From: Guptibacillus algicola
GTDB lineage: Bacteria > Bacillota > Bacilli > Bacillales > Guptibacillaceae
Reading direction: 5' to 3'
Assembly: GCF_020171805.1 (NCBI RefSeq)
Contig: NZ_JAIVAF010000007.1
Location: 84,599 to 148,598, forward strand
Length of the DNA stretch: 64,000 nt
Below, piece by piece: positions 25,652-33,980 of this stretch (within the stretch, counting starts at the first letter, position 1; every line of letters begins with the position of its first letter). The translations under genes and the position numbers were made by a program. The notes below the pieces were generated by a model that saw only the letters and a list, made by a program, of their open reading frames with translations, did not search any database and was not told the DNA's origin.

Positions 25652-27007
25652 ATGAATAACACCTATGATTTTACTAAGGGAAGCATTACCAAGCAGATGA
25701 TTTTTTTCTCACTTCCCATATTTTTAACCAATATGCTTCAAACATCCTATCAATTTATTGACAGTCTCTGGGTTGGGAACTTACTTGGTTCCGGTGCACT
25801 CGGAGCGATTTCTCTCGCAGCACCAGTTATTTTTACCGTCCTGTCATTTATTATAGGTGTGAACAGTGCGACACTTACCGTTTTATCTCAGAGAAAGGGT
25901 TCTAATGATGATGAGGGGTTAATCGAATCATTGAATGCCTTTGTTGTAGTACTCACCGTCTTGTCTATAACGTTTGGAATCATTGGCTTCATATTTACAA
26001 ATCCGATATTGAAATTTCTAGGAACTCCGGATGATATATTTGAGAGCACGAAAGTTTATTTGCGAATTAATTTTCTAGGGATACTTTTTTTATTTGGATA
26101 CAATTTTATTGGAACGGTTCTTCGTGCACTAGGGGATAGTAAAACGCCGATTCGTTTCGTATTAGCTGCAGTTATTCTTAACGCAGCATTAGATCCTTTG
26201 TTTATTGCTTATTTTGACTGGGGAATTGAAGGTGCAGCTTATGCGACGATTATCGCTCAAGGTGCAGCTTTTCTATATGGCATTACCTACTCAGTTTTGA
26301 AGTCAAAAGTGCCGTTTACAGTGCCACATTGGCCCGATGCAAAAGAAACGAAACGCATCACGAAGCTAGGGGTGCCGGCCGGTTTGCAAATGATGACGAT
26401 CTCAGCAGGAGTAACTGCAATTATGGCAATCGTTGCAAGTTTCGGTACCCAGGTCGTAGCTGGTTTTGGAGCCGCACAGCGGTTAGATCGTGTCATCATG
26501 TTGCCAGCGTTTACGCTAGGCGCAGCGGTTAACAGTATGGCGGGACAAAACATTGGTTCTGGTAAATGGGGACGAGTTTCTGCCATATCCAAGAATGGCA
26601 TTATCCTTATACTGAGTGTTTCGTTTACGATTAGTGCTATCATCTTCTTTAGTGCTGAATCACTTGTATCTTTATTTATCAATGATGCTGAAACAATTGC
26701 CTTTGGAACCACATACCTGAAGACGATTGCTTTCTTTTACCCGTTTCTAGGAATTAACTTTGTATTGAATGGTGTTGTAAAAGCAGCAGGTGCGATGGTA
26801 CAAGTGTTGATTCTGAATATCATTTCGTTCTGGATTTTACGAGTACCGTTGACCTACTTATTATCAGAGTGGCTTGGTGCAAATGGGATTGCTTATGGTA
26901 TAGGAATCAGCTTTGTCTTATCGAGTATCTTTGCGATCACTTATTATAAGTATGGTAAGTGGAGAGAAATTGAAATATTTGAGCAAGAAGAGGCAATAGA
27001 GAAATAA
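25652..27007 (+). CDS. MATE-family efflux transporter
   Basis: A 451-residue protein with twelve predicted membrane helices arranged as two MatE repeats. It starts MNNTYDFTKGSITKQMIFFSLP and continues with FIDSLWVGNLLGSGALGA, both characteristic of NorM-like MATE proteins; TVLRALGDSKTPIR and FTLGAAVNSMAGQNIGSG are the conserved inter-helix segments. These proteins export cationic drugs using sodium or proton gradients. The start at 25652 has GAAGG upstream; the 32 in-frame codons before it show no coding character. It is monocistronic. Confidence 0.9.
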   Translation: MNNTYDFTKGSITKQMIFFSLPIFLTNMLQTSYQFIDSLWVGNLLGSGALGAISLAAPVIFTVLSFIIGVNSATLTVLSQRKGSNDDEGLIESLNAFVVVLTVLSITFGIIGFIFTNPILKFLGTPDDIFESTKVYLRINFLGILFLFGYNFIGTVLRALGDSKTPIRFVLAAVILNAALDPLFIAYFDWGIEGAAYATIIAQGAAFLYGITYSVLKSKVPFTVPHWPDAKETKRITKLGVPAGLQMMTISAGVTAIMAIVASFGTQVVAGFGAAQRLDRVIMLPAFTLGAAVNSMAGQNIGSGKWGRVSAISKNGIILILSVSFTISAIIFFSAESLVSLFINDAETIAFGTTYLKTIAFFYPFLGINFVLNGVVKAAGAMVQVLILNIISFWILRVPLTYLLSEWLGANGIAYGIGISFVLSSIFAITYYKYGKWREIEIFEQEEAIEK

Positions 27008-27016
27008 CTACTTTTT

Positions 27017-27047
27017 AAGCTGCTGAGCATTGCTCGGTGGCTTTTTT
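27017..27047 (+). terminator. Rho-independent terminator
   Basis: A 12-bp stem with three G-U pairs (27017-27028 with 27032-27043) around ATT is followed by TTTT. Confidence 0.8.
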
Positions 27048-27183
27048 CATTAGGCGATCAGTTGAAAGAGAGAAGATTTAAGGGATGTTGGATAAAAGCT
27101 CACCAACTTGAAAAAAATACTTATAAGAGTCTACTGTACTTTTGCTTTTCGAAAAAAGATGCAGACAAAAGGAGAATCTAGAA

Positions 27184-27978
27184 ATGAAGAAAATAGCTCT
27201 TATGATTATTCTTCTGACAGTCATCCTTCCAATGAATACGATGGCAAAGGAAGCAACTCAAGTCGCTAAAAAACAGGCTATGCAAATACCGGATTCGGTA
27301 GTGAATATCTCTAAAGAAAACACATATCCAAATCCAACCCAAGATCAACCGACGCTTCAACCTAGTGAGTTAACCAGAGAACTAATCGATTCGACAGACG
27401 TTAAGATCGAAAACCCACAGCTCATCCAAATCTTGAATGATTCACATATTTCTCCATCAAAAGTTGCGATCGGCTATCGAGCAAGCATTTATCTTGGTAA
27501 ATGGCCGTTGATGTATGAATCTCAAGAAACGAATGTAAATTGGCAATATAAGCAAGCAAACGTTAACCGCTACGATAATAGAGGTGGAAATGGCACTGCG
27601 AAGATGTCATATCGTCAAGAAGAAGAAAAAAGCGTTAGTGGAGGATTAACAGCTTCGATTCCTTCAAGTGATGATGTTAAGAAAATGATGATGATGAAGG
27701 CTTCGGAAAAAACAAAGTTATCGCTAGCATTCCAAACGATTATTGGAAAAGGTACTAGAAAAAACAATGTCTACAACATAGCTCCACTGCATTACGGCAC
27801 CCTTTCAAGCTATGTACCAGCTGTAAATGAAAAAGGAAAAGTGACGTATGGAGAAGTTTACCTCGTGCTAAAAGGAAGTAAAAAAGGCATTGAAATCAGG
27901 AATGTGACACAACAAGGCATTGGCGCATGGATTCCGGTACAGGACTACTTGAGCTTCGAATTTAATACACAAAAATAA
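27184..27978 (+). CDS. yfkD: YfkD family secreted protein
   Basis: A 264-residue protein, the length I recall for B. subtilis YfkD. It has a signal peptide (MKKIALMIILLTVILPMNTMA) and a mature domain with GYRASIYLGKWPL, VNWQYKQANVNRYDN and YGEVYLVLKGS. YfkD proteins occur only in spore-forming Bacillales and have no known function. AAAAGGAG precedes the ATG at 27184. It is the first gene of the conserved yfkD-pdaA-yfjP-yfjO order seen here. A terminator overlaps the stop codon. Confidence 0.88.
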   Translation: MKKIALMIILLTVILPMNTMAKEATQVAKKQAMQIPDSVVNISKENTYPNPTQDQPTLQPSELTRELIDSTDVKIENPQLIQILNDSHISPSKVAIGYRASIYLGKWPLMYESQETNVNWQYKQANVNRYDNRGGNGTAKMSYRQEEEKSVSGGLTASIPSSDDVKKMMMMKASEKTKLSLAFQTIIGKGTRKNNVYNIAPLHYGTLSSYVPAVNEKGKVTYGEVYLVLKGSKKGIEIRNVTQQGIGAWIPVQDYLSFEFNTQK

Positions 27979-28004
27979 CCAGCAGCGATGCTGGTTATTT
28001 TTTT
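27972..28004 (+). terminator. Rho-independent terminator overlapping the yfkD stop codon
   Basis: AAAATAACCAGCA (27972-27984) pairs with TGCTGGTTATTTT (27989-28001) around GCGA, followed by TTT. The stop codon TAA is in the left arm. Confidence 0.85.
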
Positions 28005-28014
28005 GAAAGAACAC

Positions 28015-28044
28015 GGAATAGAATCGTTCTGACCAAGCAAACTA
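28015..28044 (+). promoter_or_regulatory. Sigma-G-like promoter of pdaA
   Basis: GGAATA-N17-CAAACTA resembles the forespore sigma-G consensus TGAATA-N17-CATACTA (one mismatch in each element) and ends 28 bases before pdaA, a sigma-G gene in B. subtilis. Confidence 0.55.
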
Positions 28045-28072
28045 ATGAAAAGCGCACAAAAAGGAGGGTAAA

Positions 28073-28861
28073 ATGAAATATATTGCAATGATTTTAGCAC
28101 TTGTTACCGTATTTGTATCAACAGATGTACAAGCTATCGATAATCAATCACATGATTGGTACTTTAAACGAAGTAAAGACCATGCTCCTGCAACCACAGA
28201 GCCACAATTTGAGCAAATGCTTAAAAAATACGGTGGGTATTTTATAGGAGATACAGATAAGAAAGAACTTTATGTCACATTTGATAATGGCTACGAAAAT
28301 GGTTATACCGTTAAGGTGTTGGATGTATTAAAGAAAGAAAAAGTACCTGCTGCATTTTTTGTTACAGGGTACTATTTAGAAGATCAGCCAGACCTTATTA
28401 AAAGAATGGTTAAGGAAGGACACATCGTAGGAAATCATTCCTGGAATCATCCGGACATGACGGCGATTTCAGATGAGAGGGTAAAGAAAGAATTAAAACG
28501 CGTGAAGGAAGAATATACTCGCATCACTGGAGATAAGACGATGCTATATTTGAGACCACCACGTGGTGTGTTTAGTGAGAGGTCTCTTGCCATATCTCAA
28601 GATGAAGGCTATATCAATGTTTTCTGGTCACTTGCATATAAAGACTGGGAGACAAACAATCAGAAGGGTAGTCAATACGCTTATGATTCCATTATGAAGC
28701 AAGTACACCCTGGTGCGATTCTCCTTTTACATTCTGTTTCAAAAGACAATGCAGAGGCATTAGAACGAGTTATAAAAGACCTCAAAAAAGAAGGGTATAC
28801 GTTCAAAAGCCTCGATGAAATTACTATTAAACGTACACTTCCAAACTTATTAGCACCGTAG
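28073..28861 (+). CDS. pdaA: PdaA, polysaccharide deacetylase for spore cortex muramic lactam
   Basis: A 262-residue NodB-type deacetylase with a signal peptide (first ~21 residues). The catalytic motif is TFDNGYENGY (Asp71 with Asn72 in place of the second usual Asp, as in PdaA), the metal-binding HxxxH is HSWNH (122-126), and RPPRGVFSER and LLLHSVSKD are motifs 3 and 5. In B. subtilis PdaA de-N-acetylates muramic acid so that the delta-lactam of spore cortex can form, a step needed for germination. AAGGAGGG precedes the ATG. Confidence 0.92.
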   Translation: MKYIAMILALVTVFVSTDVQAIDNQSHDWYFKRSKDHAPATTEPQFEQMLKKYGGYFIGDTDKKELYVTFDNGYENGYTVKVLDVLKKEKVPAAFFVTGYYLEDQPDLIKRMVKEGHIVGNHSWNHPDMTAISDERVKKELKRVKEEYTRITGDKTMLYLRPPRGVFSERSLAISQDEGYINVFWSLAYKDWETNNQKGSQYAYDSIMKQVHPGAILLLHSVSKDNAEALERVIKDLKKEGYTFKSLDEITIKRTLPNLLAP

Positions 28862-28889
28862 AGCTGCCAGAAATGGCAGCTTTTTTTGA
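28862..28889 (+). terminator. Rho-independent terminator
   Basis: AGCTGCCA (28862-28869) and TGGCAGCT (28874-28881) close a GAAA tetraloop, followed by TTTTTTG. Confidence 0.88.
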
Positions 28890-28960
28890 TTAGTCATGAT
28901 ATCTGGTATTGACGCCTGTAGTTTGCGATAATAAAGCTAACAAAAGACTGGGGGAATTAC

Positions 28961-29830
28961 ATGTGGTCAGAGGTAGTACGTCCAGAAGCGCCTTACTCGA
29001 TTGATCGTTTGTTCAGTCGACTGAGTATGGATCCGCTGCAAGCGATTAACAGAACGGATAAAGAAATTAAAATTCCTTTAGTAATCGATTATACAAAAGA
29101 AGTGATCACCATAAACGCTTATGGAGATGAAAATGATCCTTCTTTTCACATAAGCGGTGAATTAGAGGAACATAAGCCCACATCGATACAAAAAGTGAAA
29201 GACATGTTTGATTTGGAAATGGATACTAAAGGGATCATGGAGCATTTTGAAGGCACAGAACTTCAAGACTTTGTTGCTAACTATATTGGCATGCCTATTA
29301 TTTGTGAACCTGATACGTATAGTGCGTTAATGAAAAATATCGTTCATCAACAGTTAAATATGAAGTTTGCATATACCTTAACTTATAGGTTCGTTACCAA
29401 GTATGGAGAAAACAAAAACGGCGTATGGTATTATCCTACCCCAGATGTCGTAAATAAGCTTAGTGTAGAAGAACTTCGTGAGCTCCAATTTAGTAATAGG
29501 AAAGCAGAGTATATTATTGATATTGCAAAGAAAATTTATGAGGGGAACCTTGATTTACAGCAATTGAACGAGCTCACAAATCAGGAAGTGTACGATGAAC
29601 TATTGCCTCTTAGAGGTGTAGGACCATGGACAATCGAATGCGTTCTTTTATTTGGACTAGGAAGAAAAGACATCCTTCCTGCAGGTGATGTTGGGGTGCA
29701 AAATGCCATGAAGAAACTGTTCGATCTATCTTCAAAACCTTCAAAAGAAGAGCTTTACGAGTATAATGAAAGGTGGTCCCCGTATTCGAGTTATATTTCC
29801 ATGTACTTGTGGGAGAGTTTGAGCGGTTAG
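28961..29830 (+). CDS. yfjP: DNA-3-methyladenine glycosylase, HhH-GPD family (YfjP-like)
   Basis: A 289-residue AlkA-type glycosylase that removes alkylated purines from DNA. SALMKNIVHQQLNMKFA begins the HhH-GPD domain (about 115-289), LLPLRGVGPWTIECVLLFGL is the helix-hairpin-helix, and the catalytic aspartate is in LPAGDVGVQNA. The N-terminal 110 residues are the AlkA-like accessory domain. The ribosome binding site is a modest GGGGGAAT. The next gene starts 18 bases after its stop, so the two are probably co-transcribed. Confidence 0.9.
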   Translation: MWSEVVRPEAPYSIDRLFSRLSMDPLQAINRTDKEIKIPLVIDYTKEVITINAYGDENDPSFHISGELEEHKPTSIQKVKDMFDLEMDTKGIMEHFEGTELQDFVANYIGMPIICEPDTYSALMKNIVHQQLNMKFAYTLTYRFVTKYGENKNGVWYYPTPDVVNKLSVEELRELQFSNRKAEYIIDIAKKIYEGNLDLQQLNELTNQEVYDELLPLRGVGPWTIECVLLFGLGRKDILPAGDVGVQNAMKKLFDLSSKPSKEELYEYNERWSPYSSYISMYLWESLSG

Positions 29831-29848
29831 ATATAAGGAGAGATTTGA

Positions 29849-31234
29849 TTGAAGAATAAAACAGAAGGGACGGCACTTGCTATAGGGCAAACCGTTCCTC
29901 TCACAATAAAAAGATTAGGCATTAATGGTGAAGGGGTCGGATTCTTTAAACGTACAGTCGTCTTTGTGCCAGGAGCTTTGCCGAATGAAGAAATCACTGC
30001 AGAAATTACGCGCGTTTTCCCAAACCGTGCAGAAGCAAGGGTCAAACGCTTAAGGAAAAAGTCCCCTGAACGGGTTACGCCTCCTTGTCCAGTATATGAA
30101 GAATGTGGTGGGTGTCAGCTTCAACATTTAAGTTACAAAGGGCAATTGAAAGAGAAAAGGGATGTAGTGGTTCAAGCATTCGAACGCTATACAAAAAATA
30201 ATAAGAAGCTAACTGTCAATTCTGTAATAGGGATGGAAGACCCATGGGATTACAGGAATAAAAGTCAGCTTCAAGTAAGGAAACAAAAAGGTAAAGTGAT
30301 TGCTGGACTATACGGAGCAGGCTCTCATGAACTTGTTGAGTTAACGAACTGTCTTGTGCAACACCCTGACACAAACCGTGTGACAAAGCAGGTCGTTAAG
30401 GTTTTAGAAGATCTCAACCTTTCAATTTATAATGGAAAGAAAGGCCTCATCCGAACAATAGTTACAAGAGTAGGGTTTGAAACGGGACAAATCCAGCTTG
30501 TTCTCGTAACGTCAGAAGAGAAAATACCTAGACAGTCACTATTAGTTAAGGAATTAAAAAAGAGACTCCCAGATGTTATCTCGATTATGCAGAACGTCAA
30601 TGGTAAGAAGACATCACTTATATTTGGAGATGAAACAAACCTTCTTGATGGAGAAGAGGTTATTCAAGAATCCCTCGGTGATTTAAATTTTGAACTGTCA
30701 GCTCGAGCTTTTTTTCAATTAAATCCTATACAGACTGTGAAGTTATATGATGAAGTGAAAAAAGCCGCGAAGTTGTCAGGTCGTGAGAATGTAATCGATG
30801 CTTATTGTGGTGTAGGCACAATCGGATTATGGCTTGTAAACGATGCGAAAGAAGTAAGAGGAATGGACGTAATTGAAGAATCCATTGTTGATGCGAGAGA
30901 GAATGCAAAGAAACATGGGTTTGAAGGTAAGATGAAATACGAAGTAGGAAAAGCAGAAGACCTTGTACCGACATGGATCAAGAATGGATTCAAACCTGAT
31001 GTTATCATTGTGGATCCACCTCGCACTGGTTGTGACGATAGATTGTTATCCACAATGGTAAAAGCAAAACCAGAGCGAATTGTTTACGTCTCTTGCAATC
31101 CATCCACATTAGCTAAAAATGCTGATTTTCTCGAGCGTAAGGGTTATGAGATAAGCTCTCTACAGCCGGTAGATATGTTTCCACAGACTGCTCACGTGGA
31201 GGTTGTAGCTGTTTTTCATAAAAAGAAGAAATAA
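29849..31234 (+). CDS. rlmD: 23S rRNA (uracil-C5)-methyltransferase, RlmD/RlmCD family (YfjO)
   Basis: A 461-residue radical-free, iron-sulfur RNA methyltransferase. A TRAM domain covers about residues 10-68; C80, C86 and C89 plus a cysteine in LTNCLVQH are cluster ligands; [13 protein letters not shown] is the SAM motif, DPPRTGCD and [11 protein letters not shown] carry the catalytic residues (nucleophile Cys in VSCNP). It methylates uridines of 23S rRNA; position in the yfj order suggests the YfjO paralogue, and U747 versus U1939 specificity cannot be told. The start is TTG, nine bases after AAGGAG. Confidence 0.92.
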   Translation: MKNKTEGTALAIGQTVPLTIKRLGINGEGVGFFKRTVVFVPGALPNEEITAEITRVFPNRAEARVKRLRKKSPERVTPPCPVYEECGGCQLQHLSYKGQLKEKRDVVVQAFERYTKNNKKLTVNSVIGMEDPWDYRNKSQLQVRKQKGKVIAGLYGAGSHELVELTNCLVQHPDTNRVTKQVVKVLEDLNLSIYNGKKGLIRTIVTRVGFETGQIQLVLVTSEEKIPRQSLLVKELKKRLPDVISIMQNVNGKKTSLIFGDETNLLDGEEVIQESLGDLNFELSARAFFQLNPIQTVKLYDEVKKAAKLSGRENVIDAYCGVGTIGLWLVNDAKEVRGMDVIEESIVDARENAKKHGFEGKMKYEVGKAEDLVPTWIKNGFKPDVIIVDPPRTGCDDRLLSTMVKAKPERIVYVSCNPSTLAKNADFLERKGYEISSLQPVDMFPQTAHVEVVAVFHKKKK

Positions 31235-31245
31235 TACTGATGTTG

Positions 31246-31280
31246 CGATTCCACTTTTTATAGCGGAATCGTTTTCATTT
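31246..31280 (+). terminator. Rho-independent terminator
   Basis: CGATTCC (31246-31252) pairs with GGAATCG (31265-31271) over a T-rich loop, followed by TTTTCATTTT. It lies just before the DnaA-box cluster. Confidence 0.75.
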
Positions 31281-31311
31281 TGTTTAGAAAGTCTGATTAA
31301 AGTAATCAACA

Positions 31312-31497
31312 CTTTCCACAGAGTTATACACATGATAAAAGGTTATTTCACGCGTTATACACAAGTTTATACACATTATCCACAGTAGAGAGTGAAGAAA
31401 TCCACATTGTAAATTGTTTATAAATTTTATTGAGCACAACGACATTTCCTGAAATTTATGCACATTGTTAACAACCTGTGGATAATATGTTTCCACA
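31312..31497. other. DnaA-box cluster in an intergenic region
   Basis: The 300-base gap between rlmD and the yfhD-like gene holds six exact TTATNCACA boxes: plus strand at 31324-31332, 31355-31363, 31367-31375 and 31376-31384 (the last two directly adjacent) and 31456-31464, and minus strand at 31477-31485. Three 7-of-9 matches (31312-31320, 31398-31406, 31489-31497) lie at and between the edges. TTATCCACA and TTATACACA are the highest-affinity DnaA boxes. No replication gene is near, so this is not a standard oriC; a DnaA-binding control or titration locus is inferred. Confidence 0.75.
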
Positions 31498-31500
31498 AAA

Positions 31501-31533
31501 GATAAAAAGGGACCTGTTGAGGTCCCTTTTATC
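31501..31533 (-). terminator. Terminator of the yfhD-like gene
   Basis: AAAAGGGACCT (31505-31515) pairs with AGGTCCCTTTT (31520-31530) around GTTG; on the minus strand TTTTTATC follows. Confidence 0.85.
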
Positions 31534-31535
31534 AA

Positions 31536-31700
31536 TTACTGCTGGTCTCTTTTTTCGCGTTGGTTAGCTTGTTTAGCTCTTTCAGCAGCTTTTTGGTCAG
31601 CAGCAAATTCGTTAGCGAATTCTGCATCTTGATTTTGAGCTTGTGCTGGGTTGTTTTGAGCCTGACGCTTGTTTTCTGCTTTGTTTGGACGTTTTGCCAT
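31536..31700 (-). CDS. yfhD: Small YfhD-like protein
   Basis: A 54-residue, Gln/Ala/Lys-rich protein starting MAKRPNKAENKRQAQ. Its second half, DAEFANEFAADQKAAERAK, follows the pattern of the YfhD family (D-x-E-F-x-E-E-L-A-D...A-x-x-R-A-K), and a YfhE-like gene lies directly upstream, as in B. subtilis. The composition also resembles small acid-soluble spore proteins, so a spore function is possible. AGGAG is ten bases before the ATG at 31700. Function unknown. Confidence 0.6.
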   Translation of the reverse strand: MAKRPNKAENKRQAQNNPAQAQNQDAEFANEFAADQKAAERAKQANQREKRDQQ

Positions 31701-31784
31701 TTGAAATCAGCTCCTGTGAGTAAGTTTGGAGAAGGGTTTCTCCACTCATTATAATGGTTTAAAACCGATCTAATTATTCATGGA

Positions 31785-31907
31785 TTATCGTTTTTGTCCA
31801 GCACGATCTGCGCGTTTAAATTCTCTTCCAAACAATACGTCTTGTGTTTTTGTAAGCGACATTTTCGATTCTTTGTTTTCTCTGCCTTTTTTCTTATCCA
31901 AGCTCAT
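31785..31907 (-). CDS. yfhE: Small YfhE-like protein
   Basis: A 40-residue, very basic protein: a lysine-rich start (MSLDKKKGRENKESK), then SLTKTQDVLFGREFKRADRAG. The L-T-x-T-Q-x-V-L-x-x-x-E-F-K-x-A-D-R-A pattern is that of YfhE, a short conserved Bacillus protein of unknown function. The start is ATG 31907 with AGGA eight bases upstream; a later TTG or internal Met could also start it. It precedes the yfhD-like gene, 84 bases apart, on the same strand. Confidence 0.6.
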   Translation of the reverse strand: MSLDKKKGRENKESKMSLTKTQDVLFGREFKRADRAGQKR

Positions 31908-31969
31908 CACTCATTTCCTATAGGATGGTACTAGCATTGCCATCAGGTATACATCTATACAGAATGGAA

Positions 31970-31997
31970 AACAAAAAAAGTTCCTAAAAAGGAACTA
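31970..31997 (-). terminator. Terminator of the GNAT gene
   Basis: AGTTCCT (31979-31985) pairs with AGGAACT (31990-31996) around AAAA; on the minus strand TTTTTTTG follows. It overlaps the GNAT stop codon. Confidence 0.82.
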
Positions 31998-32549
31998 AGC
32001 TTCAAGCTGAACTTCAATTGTGTCTGTGCGATCGCGCATCGTATGCAATAGATAATTATCGCGCTCAATCTCATAAAGGTGGTAGGATTTTTCTCCACTA
32101 TTGATCTGTTGAAATACATTCGGCCATTTGTCGTTTGCCAGGGCAACGTATGGGATTTTTTCAGCTGCTTTCTGAGAGCGCACATTGGCTTTATTTATAC
32201 GAAGAAAAATCGTTTGAATTTGTTTTTCGAAAAAGAGCTCACTAAAAAACGCATCTTTAGCAAGTTGGTTATAACCCTTTCCGTGATAGGGCGTTCCAAT
32301 CCAGGTGCCTAAAAAGCCTGCCTGGTTTTGGATATCAAATAAATTAATAGTTCCAATCGGTGTTCCCCATTCATCAAGAATTGTTCTTGAAATGAGTTCC
32401 CCTTGTTCCTCGGCTTCGATTGTTTGTTTTGTTAAAAACAAATATTCTTCATAGGAATTTGCTTTATGACGTACGAATGGGAAGACAGCTGGGTCAACCA
32501 TCAAGTCAAAGAGAACATGACATTCCGACAGGTCACGATTTTTAATCAT
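31995..32549 (-). CDS. GNAT-family N-acetyltransferase
   Basis: A 184-residue GNAT acyltransferase. The acetyl-CoA-binding segment is GTWIGTPYHGKGYNQLAKDAF, followed by IFLRINKANVRSQKAAEKI, as in RimJ/RimL-like and spermidine-type acetyltransferases. The acceptor is unknown. AGGAGGG is six bases before the ATG at 32549. The 5' leader is unusual: a tRNA-like RNA lies about 65-130 bases upstream on the same strand and is linked to alternative hairpins that include the ribosome binding site. Confidence 0.82.
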   Translation of the reverse strand: MIKNRDLSECHVLFDLMVDPAVFPFVRHKANSYEEYLFLTKQTIEAEEQGELISRTILDEWGTPIGTINLFDIQNQAGFLGTWIGTPYHGKGYNQLAKDAFFSELFFEKQIQTIFLRINKANVRSQKAAEKIPYVALANDKWPNVFQQINSGEKSYHLYEIERDNYLLHTMRDRTDTIEVQLEA

Positions 32550-32555
32550 GAGTTT

Positions 32556-32624
32556 CCCTCCTGTCGAGGGCAGATTTCACCCCACCCTCGAATAATAGTA
32601 TGTTGAATTATTATTCGGGGTGGG
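32556..32624 (-). promoter_or_regulatory. Structured 5' leader with competing hairpins over the GNAT ribosome binding site
   Basis: Three helices in the minus-strand RNA exclude each other. Helix A pairs 32608-32624 with 32581-32597 (about 17 bp, one bulge) and consumes the 3' strand of the tRNA-like acceptor and T arm. Helix B pairs TCGAGGG (32591-32585) with CCCTCGA (32570-32564). Helix C pairs CCCTC (32570-32566) with GAGGG (32560-32556), which is the ribosome binding site. A blocks B; B blocks C. A switch is inferred, not shown. Confidence 0.5.
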
Positions 32625-32682
32625 AATCGAACCCACTAGGACCAGTCACTTTGCTGGTGGCGCACCAATTGCCTTCCCATAT
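32612..32682 (-). tRNA. tRNA-like RNA with a non-standard anticodon loop
   Basis: Read on the minus strand from 32682: acceptor ATATGGG pairs with CCCGAAT (six of seven positions, one wobble), AA linker, D stem GGC/GCC with a GG-containing D loop (AATTGGTGC), anticodon-like stem ACCAG/CTGGT, a 4-base variable region CCTA and a perfect T arm GTGGG-TTCGATT-CCCAC. The anticodon loop CAAAGTGA has eight bases and lacks U33, and no base 26 linker is evident, so normal decoding is unlikely. No CCA is encoded. It lies in the leader of the GNAT gene. Confidence 0.55.
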
Positions 32683-32768
32683 CTAATTATGAAGTTTTAT
32701 ATAGTAGTTTATTTTAGCTTCAAAAGTATCATACTCGATTTGTTTGTAAATTGATACTGTAATTTTCA

Positions 32769-33893
32769 TCAATTTTTATGAATAATTTTCCCATTTATCA
32801 TCGTCCAATGAGGACGTGCTTCGAAATGAAAGGGATGATGTGACCATAAGACTAAATCTGCATCTTTTCCTTCCTCAATACTTCCGATACGATCGTCAAC
32901 TCCCAAGCTTTTCGCAGGGTTAAGTGTGATACCTTCCAAAGCTTTTTCTTCACTTAATCCTTCTCTCACAGCTAGTGCAGCACAGATGTTCAAATATTGT
33001 ATCGGGACATAAGGGTGATCTGTTGTAATGGAGACTTCAATTCCATGGTTATTTAGTATCCCATAAGTTGCCCATGTTTTATTTTTTAGTTCAATCTTTG
33101 AACGTCTTGTCATCGATGGGCCAACGGTGACACGTAGATTCTGTCCACTAAGTTCATCTGCGATGAGGTGTCCTTCTGTACAGTGCTCGATCCTTACATC
33201 TAAATTAAATTCTCGCGCAAATCGCAATGCAGTTAGAATATCATCGGCCCTATGAGCATGAATCCGAACTGGAATCTCTCTCTTTAATGCTGCGATGATG
33301 GGAGCAACTCTTGGATGCTCAGAAGGCTGAGATTTACTGGCATTGTAAAACGCTTCTCTCAATAGTCCCGTAATTCCCATCCGTGTAATCGATTCATTAT
33401 TAGACTGACTATGGACTCTCTTAGGGTTCTCTCCTAATGCTACTTTAAGACCAGCAGTTTTCCGAACAATCATCTTCTCAACGTTTTTGCCGTACGTTTT
33501 CAATACTGTCGTCGTGCCACCAATAATATTTGAGCTTCCAGGCATAACTTGTACAGCTGTCACTCCGAATGAAATTGCGTCCTTAAACGCGACGTCAAGA
33601 GGGTTTACGCCATCTAATGCGCGAACATGTGGGGTAAGCGCTTCTACCGTTTCATTCGCATCATTACCTGCCCAACCAGTTCCTTCGTCATAGAGGCCAA
33701 CATGTGTATGTGCATCGATTAATCCAGGAAGTAGATGAGACCCACTTCCGTCAACTACTGTCATTTCAGGCTCTTCCTCAATAGAAAGAGCCACTTTTTT
33801 GATTAAACCATCTTGTACAAGAACATCTGCTTGTTCAAGAATAGGGGCGCATATTGGGTAAACGCGTGCATTTTTAATTAGTATTGTCACCAT
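32769..33893 (-). CDS. Amidohydrolase, imidazolonepropionase-like
   Basis: A 374-residue metal-dependent hydrolase of the amidohydrolase superfamily. The metal-binding HxH is DAHTHVG (H62, H64); RIHAHRADD, EHCTEG and TTDHP supply the further histidines and the catalytic aspartate. An N-terminal and a C-terminal beta-sandwich strand (LVLWSHHPF, TMINGKIIHK) complete the fold. The substrate of this subgroup is unknown; imidazolonepropionase and prolidase-like enzymes are relatives. It is single-gene, 219 bases downstream of the GNAT leader in the opposite sense of reading order (upstream on the minus strand). Confidence 0.87.
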   Translation of the reverse strand: MVTILIKNARVYPICAPILEQADVLVQDGLIKKVALSIEEEPEMTVVDGSGSHLLPGLIDAHTHVGLYDEGTGWAGNDANETVEALTPHVRALDGVNPLDVAFKDAISFGVTAVQVMPGSSNIIGGTTTVLKTYGKNVEKMIVRKTAGLKVALGENPKRVHSQSNNESITRMGITGLLREAFYNASKSQPSEHPRVAPIIAALKREIPVRIHAHRADDILTALRFAREFNLDVRIEHCTEGHLIADELSGQNLRVTVGPSMTRRSKIELKNKTWATYGILNNHGIEVSITTDHPYVPIQYLNICAALAVREGLSEEKALEGITLNPAKSLGVDDRIGSIEEGKDADLVLWSHHPFHFEARPHWTMINGKIIHKN

Positions 33894-33980
33894 TCATCAC
33901 CTATTATCGTTAGTTAGAAACAAAGATACAGTAGCTACTATATTATAGGTACCGAAAACATGAATTAATACGGATTTGAA

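Noticed and set aside
31312..31497. Chromosomal replication origin oriC
   Set aside because: No dnaA, dnaN, rpmH or gidA-type genes are near and there is no clear AT-rich unwinding element with DnaA-trio repeats, so only a DnaA-binding cluster is claimed.
32612..32682. Ordinary protein-coding tRNA gene
   Set aside because: The anticodon loop has eight bases and no U33, one acceptor pair is mismatched, and the element is linked to leader hairpins; it is reported as tRNA-like instead.
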